This document shows, one piece after another, positions 49,682 through 57,304 of a DNA stretch of 64,000 bases. A program made the translations under genes and the position numbers. The stretch lies in NCBI RefSeq assembly GCF_007992435.1, contig NZ_BKAG01000008.1, positions 124,001 through 188,000 on the forward strand. The letters run 5' to 3'. This stretch comes from Prosthecobacter gellanilyticus. Its GTDB lineage: Bacteria; Verrucomicrobiota; Verrucomicrobiia; Verrucomicrobiales; Verrucomicrobiaceae. The first letter of the stretch is position 1; the number at the start of each line of letters is the position of its first letter. The notes beneath the pieces are model-generated. The model saw only the letters and a list, made by a program, of their open reading frames with translations, was not told where the DNA came from and did no database searches.

Positions 49682-50794
49682 ATGTCAGCTCGTCTCGCCC
49701 GATTCGAAATGCCTAGCCGTCTCGTCAAAAACGAGGCCACGGCCACCGATACCTACGCGCAGTTTGTCGCCGAACCCTTTGATAAGGGCTACGGTCACAC
49801 CATTGGCAACAGCCTCCGCCGCGTCCTGCTCTCCTCTCTTGAGGGAGCCGCCATCACCTCCGTGAAAATCCGCGGAGTTGAGCATGAGTTCTCCACCATC
49901 CCCGGCGTCGTCGAAGACGTGGTGCAGATCATCCTGAACCTGAAGAAAGTCCGCTTCCTTCACCACAGCGAAAGCAAGGAGCCACGTCTCCTTTCCATCG
50001 CGGTGGAAAAAGACGGCACCATCACCGCTGGTGACATCAAGGAAGACAACCATTACGAAGTCATCAACAAGGACCTCGTGATCTGTCACCTCGACCGCAA
50101 GATCAAATTTGATTGCGAGTTCGAAGTGCGCGTCGGTCGTGGTTTCGCCTCCTGGGAGGAAAACAAGCGTCCGGACATGCCTATCGGCGTCATCCCGATC
50201 GACTCCATCTACAGCCCCGTCACCCGCGTGAAGTATGGTGTGGAAAACACCCGCGTCGGCCAGAACACCGACTACGACAAGCTCGTGCTCGACATCTGGA
50301 CAGACGGCCGCATCAGCCCGCATGATGCCCTTCTCCAGTCCGCTGCCATCCTTCGCCACCACCTGGACGTCTTCGTGAACTACGACGACAAGGCCGTGGA
50401 ATTCGAAGCCGCACCAGAAGCCCAGAGCGAGGAAAACGCCGAACTCCGCAAGCTGCTCAACATGAGCGTCAACGAGATCGAGCTTTCCGTCCGCGCCGCG
50501 AACTGCCTGAACAACGCCAACATCACCTCTGTCGGCCAGCTGGCCATGAAGACCGAGGCCGAGATGCTGCGTTACCGCAACTTCGGCAAGAAGTCCCTCA
50601 CCGAGATCAAGGAAAAGCTCGCCGAGCTGGGCCTCTCTCTCGGCATGAAGTTCGACGCCGCGCTGCTTGAAGCCAACCCAGGCGGTGTCTCCCTCCTCGC
50701 CCGCAGCGCCCTGCTCGCTGACGACGATGAGGCTGACGCCATGGACTTCACCAAGCTGATCGACAGCAACCTCGGTGACGAAGACGACGAGTAG
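49682..50794 (+). CDS. rpoA: RNA polymerase alpha subunit
   Basis: The 370-residue alpha subunit is the scaffold for polymerase assembly. The N-terminal domain has FVAEPFDKGYGHTIGNSLRR and RVLLSSLEGAAITSVKIRGV. The C-terminal domain has the helix ELSVRAANCLNNANITSVGQ and MLRYRNFGKKSLTEIKEKL. The start at MSARLARFEMPSRL fits the family. An acidic tail (SNLGDEDDE) is present. Together with rplQ it is separated from the rest of the usual ribosomal operon, since upstream lies only an exported protein. Confidence 0.98.
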   Translation: MSARLARFEMPSRLVKNEATATDTYAQFVAEPFDKGYGHTIGNSLRRVLLSSLEGAAITSVKIRGVEHEFSTIPGVVEDVVQIILNLKKVRFLHHSESKEPRLLSIAVEKDGTITAGDIKEDNHYEVINKDLVICHLDRKIKFDCEFEVRVGRGFASWEENKRPDMPIGVIPIDSIYSPVTRVKYGVENTRVGQNTDYDKLVLDIWTDGRISPHDALLQSAAILRHHLDVFVNYDDKAVEFEAAPEAQSEENAELRKLLNMSVNEIELSVRAANCLNNANITSVGQLAMKTEAEMLRYRNFGKKSLTEIKEKLAELGLSLGMKFDAALLEANPGGVSLLARSALLADDDEADAMDFTKLIDSNLGDEDDE

Positions 50795-50861
50795 TCATTC
50801 GTCCGTCCCGATCCGTTCCCGCATTTTTTAAACCCATATTGATTGAGAAAGAGAAGAAGAC

Positions 50862-51359
50862 ATGAACCACGGTAGAAAAGTTCCAAAGCTCCAGCGTGAC
50901 GCCTCCCATCGTAAAGCGCTCCTGGCCAACCTCGTTTGCTCCCTGATCGAGCACACCCGCATCCGCACCACCCTGGCCAAGGCCAAGGCTCTCCGCCCCG
51001 TCGCTGAGAAGCTCGTCACCCTCGGCAAGCGCGGCGACCTGCACGCCCGCCGTCTCGCCATCGGCTCCATCCACAGCAAGACCGCTGTGAAGAAGCTGTT
51101 TGAAGAGATCGCCGTCGCCTCCAAGGAGCGCAAAGGTGGTTATACCCGCATCACCAAGCTCGGCCAGCGCCGCAGCGACTCCGCCCCGATGGCTTTCATC
51201 GAGTGGGTCGACGCCTACGTGCCGAAGAAGAAGGCTGCCAAGGCCGCTGAAGAAGCCGAAGTCGAAGTCGCGACCGCCGAGCCTGAGGCTCCTGCTGCTG
51301 AAGCAGCCGCTCCCAAGAAGCGCGCCACGAAGAAGGCCAAGGCCAAGACCGAGGAATAA
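50862..51359 (+). CDS. rplQ: 50S ribosomal protein L17
   Basis: A 165-residue L17. Residues 1-120 match the family ([40 protein letters not shown]). The C-terminus is extended by about 45 Ala/Glu/Lys-rich residues ([19 protein letters not shown]), a common feature of ribosomal proteins in this phylum. It lies 67 bp after rpoA and has a purine-rich leader (GAGAAGAAG) resembling a Shine-Dalgarno sequence. A terminator follows. Confidence 0.97.
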   Translation: MNHGRKVPKLQRDASHRKALLANLVCSLIEHTRIRTTLAKAKALRPVAEKLVTLGKRGDLHARRLAIGSIHSKTAVKKLFEEIAVASKERKGGYTRITKLGQRRSDSAPMAFIEWVDAYVPKKKAAKAAEEAEVEVATAEPEAPAAEAAAPKKRATKKAKAKTEE

Positions 51360-51387
51360 TCATCTGGAGCTAGTCTCCTGATTCCCC

Positions 51388-51423
51388 AGCGCGGATGCCC
51401 CCAAAGGCATCCGCGCTTTTTTT
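51388..51423 (+). terminator. Rho-independent terminator after rplQ
   Basis: AGCGCGGATGCC and GGCATCCGCGCT form a perfect 12-bp stem with a 5-6-base loop, followed by seven Ts. It begins 28 bases after the rplQ stop. Confidence 0.95.
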
Positions 51424-51440
51424 GTGCCCGTGCTCTGCCC

Positions 51441-51508
51441 GTACGTCGTTCACGCTTCAGCGTGTTCAATGAACCTCCGAGCCACACGCTGAAGCGTGAA
51501 CAACGTAC
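51441..51508. repeat. REP-like palindromic element, family A copy 3
   Basis: Arms GTACGTCGTTCACGCTTCAG and CTGAAGCGTGAACAACGTAC match the elements at 8318 and 28220. The remaining 294 bases before rsbR (51509-51802) are AT-rich with no credible gene. They contain a 6-bp inverted repeat ATCAGG/CCTGAT at 51697-51713, which could be a promoter-proximal operator. Confidence 0.9.
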
Positions 51509-51802
51509 TTGTGCCTGCCCCTGCCGAGCCTATCAGCCCGCCGTGAAGCAAAATGAGCTAGGTCACGATGGGCGCGCTCTCATCATTGGCTCGGACATTT
51601 GGGATCTTTTCGTTGCCTCAATCTCCCCACCACATAACAAAAAACGCTGAACAAAGCACAAGAAATGAGGTATTAGCAGCCAGGCACAGTCTCCTCATCA
51701 GGGAAAACCTGATCTTTCAAAATGAGTCTTTACATCTCCTGGATCTAAAGCTGTGTTACGAACTGTCCCGATGCTGATTTCAGCCTTCATCCTTAACATT
51801 TT

Positions 51803-52663
51803 ATGAGCAAGACCCAACTTCCCGGAATCATCAAGAAAGCCAAGGACAAGCTCCAGGCGAATTGGGTGCAGCAGCAATTCGACGCGGTAGGCATGCGCCG
51901 TGACCTCATCAAGACCGATGAGCTCACCAAACAGTCCGGTGACTTTTTGAATCAATTTCTCGCCGGGGTCGAAAGCGGTAACATGGTTGATATCAAATCC
52001 CCTGCCTGGGCACCTGCCCTGGAGTTCCTGAACACCATTTCCCGTCAGCGTGAGCGCATGGGCTTTTCGCCTTCGGAAACCGCCCAGTTCGTATTTTCCC
52101 TCAAGGAACCTCTTTTCGCCCAGTTGCGCACGGATTTGAAAGGCTCTCCCGACGAACTGATCGAGGAGATGAACAGCGCCACGGCTCTCCTGGACAAGCT
52201 CGGCCTCTACGTCACCGAGGTCTTCCAGTCGGCCCGTGAAGATGTGATCAAGCGCCAGCAGGAGGAGATGCTGGAACTCTCCACCCCAGTCGTGAAGATG
52301 TGGGATGGCATCGTGGCCCTGCCGCTGATCGGCACGCTGGACAGCGCACGCACCAGTGTCGTCATGGAGTCCCTGCTCCAGCGAATTGTCGAGACAGGCT
52401 CTGAGATCGCCATCATCGATATCACTGGCGTGCCTACCGTGGACACCCTGGTGGCCCAGCATTTGCTGAAGACCGTCGCCGCCGCCCGTCTCATGGGCGC
52501 GGACTGCATCATCAGCGGCATCCGTCCGCAGATCGCCCAGACCATGGTGCATCTGGCCATTGACCTGAGCGCTGTGACGACGAAGGCAAGCCTCGCGGAG
52601 GCCCTTAAGGTGGCTCTGCAGCGCACGGGCCATCGTGTGGTTCGCGACGTTGACGTTAAGTAA
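51803..52663 (+). CDS. rsbR: Stressosome scaffold RsbR (STAS domain)
   Basis: A 286-residue RsbRA-type co-antagonist. The N-terminal non-haem globin-like sensor region (about 1-150) is helical. The C-terminal STAS domain begins ELSTPVVKMWDGIVALPLIG and contains IIDITGVPTVDTLVAQHLLK and GIRPQIAQTMVHLAIDLS. The RsbT target positions align with Ser181 (Thr171 in Bacillus RsbRA, here GTLDS) and Thr215 (Thr205). It is the first gene of the rsbR-rsbS-rsbT-phosphatase-kinase operon, preceded by an AT-rich leader. Confidence 0.93.
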   Translation: MSKTQLPGIIKKAKDKLQANWVQQQFDAVGMRRDLIKTDELTKQSGDFLNQFLAGVESGNMVDIKSPAWAPALEFLNTISRQRERMGFSPSETAQFVFSLKEPLFAQLRTDLKGSPDELIEEMNSATALLDKLGLYVTEVFQSAREDVIKRQQEEMLELSTPVVKMWDGIVALPLIGTLDSARTSVVMESLLQRIVETGSEIAIIDITGVPTVDTLVAQHLLKTVAAARLMGADCIISGIRPQIAQTMVHLAIDLSAVTTKASLAEALKVALQRTGHRVVRDVDVK

Positions 52664-52689
52664 GGTAGCGGAAAAATTTTCTACAGATC

Positions 52690-53043
52690 ATGCAGGACCG
52701 CATTCCAATTTTGCATATGGGCAGTTGCTTGCTCGTGACCATCCAGGTGGACATGCACGACCGTCTGGCCTTGCAGTTGCAAGATGACCTTACCGAAAGG
52801 ATCAGCAGCACGGGCGCCAAGGGAGTCCTCATTGACATTTCCAGCCTGGAAATGGTGGACTCCTTCATCGGCCGTGTGCTCGGAAACATCTCTTCCATGG
52901 CCCGCGTTCTGGATGCCAAAACTGTCGTCGTCGGCATGCAGCCGGCGGTCGCCATCACTTTGGTGGAACTGGGCCTCTCCCTCGTCGGCGTCTCCACGGC
53001 GCTGAATGTGGAGAAGGGTATGAAACTGCTCGCCAACGCCTGA
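52690..53043 (+). CDS. rsbS: Stressosome antagonist RsbS (STAS domain)
   Basis: A 117-residue single STAS-domain protein. The phosphorylatable serine is Ser58 in LEMVDSFIGR, matching Ser59 of Bacillus RsbS. It assembles with RsbR into the stressosome core and binds RsbT until phosphorylated. It begins 26 bp after rsbR and ends 10 bp before rsbT. Confidence 0.95.
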   Translation: MQDRIPILHMGSCLLVTIQVDMHDRLALQLQDDLTERISSTGAKGVLIDISSLEMVDSFIGRVLGNISSMARVLDAKTVVVGMQPAVAITLVELGLSLVGVSTALNVEKGMKLLANA

Positions 53044-53053
53044 CCGGTCTTTT

Positions 53054-53458
53054 ATGCCCACTCTTAAAAGCGAAGTCCTGCCGGTCGTTTCTGAAAACGA
53101 CATCGTCTATGTGCGGCAGGCCGTGCGCAAGTGGGCCATCGAGATCAAGTGCTCTCTTGTAGACCAGACCAAGGTCGTCACAGCCGCCAGTGAGCTTGCC
53201 CGCAATCTGCTGATCTACGGCGGTGGTGGTGAAGTGACACTGGTGCATCTGCAGGAAGGCATCCGAAATGGTCTCCGCGTCATCTTTGCCGACCAGGGGC
53301 CGGGCATCCCGGACATCGAGCAGGCTCTCAAAGATGGCTTCACCAGTGGCAAAGGCATGGGCCTTGGCCTGGGCGGTGCCAAACGACTGGTCAATGAATT
53401 CGATATCGAGTCTGAGGTGAACAAGGGCACGCGAATCACCATCACCAAATGGCGGTGA
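53054..53458 (+). CDS. rsbT: Serine/threonine switch kinase RsbT
   Basis: A 134-residue GHKL kinase that phosphorylates RsbS and RsbR and is then released to a downstream target. The N box is ASELARNLLIYG, G1 is FADQGPGIPD and G2 is SGKGMGLGLGGAKRLVNEF. The protein is complete. Its last 10 bases overlap the next gene. Confidence 0.95.
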   Translation: MPTLKSEVLPVVSENDIVYVRQAVRKWAIEIKCSLVDQTKVVTAASELARNLLIYGGGGEVTLVHLQEGIRNGLRVIFADQGPGIPDIEQALKDGFTSGKGMGLGLGGAKRLVNEFDIESEVNKGTRITITKWR

Positions 53459-54483
53459 CACACTTCCTGTCACTCATGCCTGACTCCCTTCACCTCACCG
53501 TCCGCGAACGGTCCCAGGCCGGAGAAGCCAGGCGTCTCGCCCTTTCGTGGGCTGCTGACAATGGCTGCTCACCGGATCAGCAGGCCAAGGTAGCTCTCGT
53601 GATCTCTGAGCTCGCAAACAATCTCGCCCTGCACACGACAGACGGCGGGCATCTCCTGCTCCGCATGCTGGACGATGGCGGGCCGGATGCGGTCGAGATC
53701 CTTTCCCTGGACCAAGGTCCCGGTAGCGCGAATTTTGGAGCCTGCATGCGGGATGGCTACTCCACTGCGGGCACGGCCGGCACGGGCTTGGGAGCTGTCC
53801 AGCGCGCTTCAGAGTATTTTGAGACCTTCTCCCAGCTTGGCACCGGCACGGTCATCCTCAGCCAGCTCTGCCCTAACAAACCTATGGGCATCAGGCGCCA
53901 TCAGTTTGGCCTGACGAATGTTCCCATCAAAGGAGAAGTGGTCTGTGGAGATGCTGGTGGTTATCTCGATCTCGGTGGCGGTCGTTTCCGTTTCATTGTC
54001 GCGGACGGCCTGGGTCACGGCCCATGCGCCGCAGATGCTTCGCAGGCAGCTCTCAAGGTCTTTAAAGAGCATCCCAAGGCGGACCTTCCAACTCTCATGC
54101 AAAACATCCACGGCGCTCTGCGCGCCACTCGCGGCGCCGCCGTCGCGCTTGTGGAGGTGGACTCCAGTGCTGGCACGGTTTCTTATCTCGGGGTGGGAAA
54201 CATCGCCAGTTCGCTGGTCCGGCATGACGGGAGCGCATCGCATCTGGTCTCAAGCAATGGCACCGTGGGTGTCGTGCTGCCGAGATTGCAGCCCTTTAGC
54301 TATACGTGGTCAGCGGAAACGCTGCTCGTCATGACCTCTGATGGCGTCAAAAACCATTGGCGGCTCGACAAGTATGCGGGTCTGATGAATCGGCATCCAA
54401 GCTTGATTGCAGGCGTCCTATTTCGTGATCACTCACGAAAGACGGATGACACCACCGCCGCCGTTTTCCGTATCTGCACCTGA
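53449..54483 (+). CDS. ATPase-SpoIIE phosphatase fusion (RsbX-like)
   Basis: A 344-residue protein with an N-terminal RsbW/RsbT-type GHKL ATPase (about 10-145; ISELANNLALHT, LDQGPGSANF, GTAGTGLGAVQRASEYF). A PP2C/SpoIIE phosphatase follows (about 150-344; GEVVCGDAGGYLDL, FIVADGLGHGPCAADAS, MTSDGVKNHW, RKTDDTTAAVF) with the expected metal-binding Asp residues. In stressosome operons such phosphatases reset phospho-RsbR and phospho-RsbS. The ATG at 53449 overlaps rsbT; ATG 53476 is possible. Confidence 0.92.
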   Translation: MAVTHFLSLMPDSLHLTVRERSQAGEARRLALSWAADNGCSPDQQAKVALVISELANNLALHTTDGGHLLLRMLDDGGPDAVEILSLDQGPGSANFGACMRDGYSTAGTAGTGLGAVQRASEYFETFSQLGTGTVILSQLCPNKPMGIRRHQFGLTNVPIKGEVVCGDAGGYLDLGGGRFRFIVADGLGHGPCAADASQAALKVFKEHPKADLPTLMQNIHGALRATRGAAVALVEVDSSAGTVSYLGVGNIASSLVRHDGSASHLVSSNGTVGVVLPRLQPFSYTWSAETLLVMTSDGVKNHWRLDKYAGLMNRHPSLIAGVLFRDHSRKTDDTTAAVFRICT

Positions 54484-54489
54484 CCTGAC

Positions 54490-56778
54490 ATGAGCAGCGA
54501 TCTCGAAATCGTTCCCCTGCTGAAGCTCGATCTCCGCACTGAGCCGGACATCGTGACCTGCAGGCAGCACGCGCGTCAGTTCGCCGCAGGACTCGGTTTT
54601 GATCTGCAATCTCAGACTCGCATCTCCACCGCTGTTTCCGAGGTCGCCCGCAATGCCTATCAATATGCAGGCGGCGGTGATGCCGAGTTTCAGGTCGAGT
54701 CTGAGTATGATGGCCTCCACCGTTTCGATCAGCGCCGTCAGGCCCTGGTCATCATCCTTCGTGATCAAGGCCCGGGCATCAAGGATCTGGCCACCGTCCT
54801 GTCTGGAAACTACCGCTCCACCACCGGCATGGGCGTGGGCCTCATCGGTGCACGCCGCCTCATGGATGCCGTGGAGATCGATAGCTCTTCCGCAGGCACC
54901 GTCATCACCTTGCGGAAAAATCTGCCGGCCAAGGCCTCCCGCAAAACTTCCGATGAACTGAAGAAGCTGGTCGTCGAGCAAGCGCCCAAGCCGCCGTCCA
55001 ATGACCATATCATCACCGAGGTGCAGCTTCAAAACCAGGAGCTGCTGGGTGTGATGGAGGAAGTGCGTGCGCGTCAGGAAGAACTCACTCAATTGAACAA
55101 GGAGCTGGAACAGACCAACTCCGGCGTCCTGGCTTTGTATGATGAACTGGAGACACTCCACCGTGTCGGCTTGCTGCTCGCATCCAAGATTGATCAGCGG
55201 GCCGTCATTCAGGCGCTGATCGAAGCCACGACGGATCTGACGGGCGCAGAGTTTGGTACGTGCTATCTGCGCGGCGGTGTTCAGGAAGACTGGACACGTT
55301 ATGCCAGTGCGGGGCCGCAGCAGGCTTTGCTTCAATGCCTGCCGGAGATCGAGCATCCAGATTTCTTCGGCCCTGATTTTGGCTCCGGTGCCCTCGAGCA
55401 CATTCCAGACCACAGCATCCATGCGGAGCCGTGCTGCTGTTCCAGGTTTGCAAAGGCCCTGTTCCCCGGCGTCACACTGCGGAGCTGTCTCACCGTCCCC
55501 TTGGTGGACAGTGACCTTGCCGTTATCGGCGCGCTGGTGTTTGGCAGCGCGGAGCCCTGCATCTTTTCCGAGCGTAGTGAGCGCATCGTCGCCAGCATCG
55601 CCGTCCAGGCTGCGGTGGCCATCGACAAGGCTCGCCTCTATGACAGCGTGAAGGCCGCGAGCGAGGCCAAGGACAAGTTCCTGGCCATGATCAGCCATGA
55701 GCTCCGTACGCCGCTGACTCCCGTGCTGAACATTGTTTCCAGCCTGCATCAGGATGCCAGCCTGCCACCGACTGTTCGCGAGGACATGGCCGTCGTCCTG
55801 CGCAACGTGCAGCTCGAGGCCCGCTTGATTGATGATTTGTTAGACTTCCACCGCATCATCAAGGGGAATCTCAGTTTTGCCCGTGAGCTCGTGGATGTGC
55901 ACGCCATGATTCACAACGTCATGGAGATCTGCACCTCGGATGCGACCAGCTTCTCCCATGATCTGCAGCTTCACCTGGAATCATCCCGGCATACGGTGCT
56001 TGGAGATCCTGCCCGTCTTCAGCAGGTGCTGTGGAATGTGCTGAAGAACGCCATCAAGTTCACCCCTCGCGGCGGACGCATCATCGTCAGGACAGGGATT
56101 CAGGAACCCGCCACGCTGCACATCTCCGTCACGGACAATGGTCGCGGCATCGAGCCCGAGCTGCTTCAGGGCATCTTCGGTGCCTTTGAGCAGGGCAGCG
56201 TGGAAGGCATCACGCAGTTTGGCGGTCTCGGTCTCGGCCTCGCCATCACTAAGGCTTTCATTGATAAGCATGAGGGCAGTGTCATGGCCCACAGCCTAGG
56301 TCGCGGGCACGGCACCTCAATTAACATCCATCTCCCGCTCGCCGAAACGGAAGCTCCTGAGGTGGCTCGCGCTCCCGCAGCGCCCCAGTCATCCGTGCAG
56401 CAGCCGTCCTCCCTGAGCATCCTGTTGATTGATGACCACACGGACACGCTCTGGAGCCTGAGCCGCCTGCTCAAGCGCCACGGCCACACCGTCACCACCG
56501 CTTCCAACTGTGCCGAAGCCCTGGAGCATTCCGGCCAGACTGTCTTTGATCTCATCATCAGCGACCTCGGCCTGCCTGATGGCTCCGGCCTCGACCTGAT
56601 CCGCGAGATCCGCAAGTCCCGCACCACCCCGGCCATCGCCCTCAGCGGCTACGGCATGGAGAGTGACGTCCAAAAGAGCACCGACGCCGGTTTCGAAGCC
56701 CACCTGACCAAACCCATCGTCTTTCAGTCCCTCCTCCGCACCATCGCCGCGCTGACGCAGGCGGGCACGGCTGCGTAG
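54490..56778 (+). CDS. Stressosome-linked hybrid histidine kinase
   Basis: A 762-residue cytoplasmic protein. It starts with an RsbT/RsbW-type GHKL ATPase (about 10-150; VSEVARNAYQYAGGG, LRDQGPGIKD, GMGVGLIGARRLMD). A coiled coil follows (about 175-220; LQNQELLGVMEEVRARQEEL) and then a GAF domain (about 220-380). HisKA has His403 in AMISHELRTPLTP, and the HATPase has DNGRGIEPELLQGIFGAFEQ and GLGLGLAITKAF. A C-terminal receiver domain has Asp692 in IISDLGLPDG. No membrane segment is visible. It begins 6 bp after the phosphatase gene and is probably the output of the RsbT switch. Confidence 0.93.
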   Translation: MSSDLEIVPLLKLDLRTEPDIVTCRQHARQFAAGLGFDLQSQTRISTAVSEVARNAYQYAGGGDAEFQVESEYDGLHRFDQRRQALVIILRDQGPGIKDLATVLSGNYRSTTGMGVGLIGARRLMDAVEIDSSSAGTVITLRKNLPAKASRKTSDELKKLVVEQAPKPPSNDHIITEVQLQNQELLGVMEEVRARQEELTQLNKELEQTNSGVLALYDELETLHRVGLLLASKIDQRAVIQALIEATTDLTGAEFGTCYLRGGVQEDWTRYASAGPQQALLQCLPEIEHPDFFGPDFGSGALEHIPDHSIHAEPCCCSRFAKALFPGVTLRSCLTVPLVDSDLAVIGALVFGSAEPCIFSERSERIVASIAVQAAVAIDKARLYDSVKAASEAKDKFLAMISHELRTPLTPVLNIVSSLHQDASLPPTVREDMAVVLRNVQLEARLIDDLLDFHRIIKGNLSFARELVDVHAMIHNVMEICTSDATSFSHDLQLHLESSRHTVLGDPARLQQVLWNVLKNAIKFTPRGGRIIVRTGIQEPATLHISVTDNGRGIEPELLQGIFGAFEQGSVEGITQFGGLGLGLAITKAFIDKHEGSVMAHSLGRGHGTSINIHLPLAETEAPEVARAPAAPQSSVQQPSSLSILLIDDHTDTLWSLSRLLKRHGHTVTTASNCAEALEHSGQTVFDLIISDLGLPDGSGLDLIREIRKSRTTPAIALSGYGMESDVQKSTDAGFEAHLTKPIVFQSLLRTIAALTQAGTAA

Positions 56779-56886
56779 TTGCCAGTAAATCACAGGCAGG
56801 TTAGCCTGGTGTTATGGAGGCTCTGACCTTGGTCACCAGCATGGAACTGACCAGCCTTCTAATTCAAAACCTCGCTCTGACCTGCC

Positions 56887-57111
56887 GTGCTTGAAGTGAT
56901 CGCCATCTTAAGCGTTGGTTCGCTGTTCGCTTACATGGGCCTTCGCGCATTGCGCACCGGTGTAGCCGCCATCAAAGGCTATCGTTTTCAAAGGGAGGAA
57001 AGCTACATGCTGTTCTGGGGCGTCACGGCGATGTGGTTCAGCATGTCCTTTTTGGTCTTCTTACCCTTCATCGCTGGTGTGATACATTACCTATTGGGAC
57101 TGGAAGAATAG
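56887..57111 (+). CDS. Small two-helix membrane protein
   Basis: A 74-residue protein from a GTG start with two hydrophobic helices (VIAILSVGSLFAYMGLRAL and WFSMSFLVFLPFIAGVIHYL) and a basic loop between them. I do not recognise the family. It lies between the stressosome operon and glgE, on the same strand. Confidence 0.6.
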   Translation: MLEVIAILSVGSLFAYMGLRALRTGVAAIKGYRFQREESYMLFWGVTAMWFSMSFLVFLPFIAGVIHYLLGLEE

Positions 57112-57304
57112 GGAGACGAGGCTGCACCTTCGTACCATGGGCTTTCTGGCCTCCGCCAGTTCAATTCTGCGCAGGGGCAGGGCCGCCCAAAGCTCCCGAC
57201 AACGGAAAACCGCGAACCGTGAACTGAGAACCGTAAACGGCTTGGCCCCAACATCCGCTCTTGCCTCACGGCCCTCCCTCCGCTGTATACAATACCTTCA
57301 CGCC

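Noticed and set aside
51568-51777. Possible small gene before rsbR
   Set aside because: The 69-residue translation lies in an AT-rich promoter-like tract, shows no domain and has no convincing start context.
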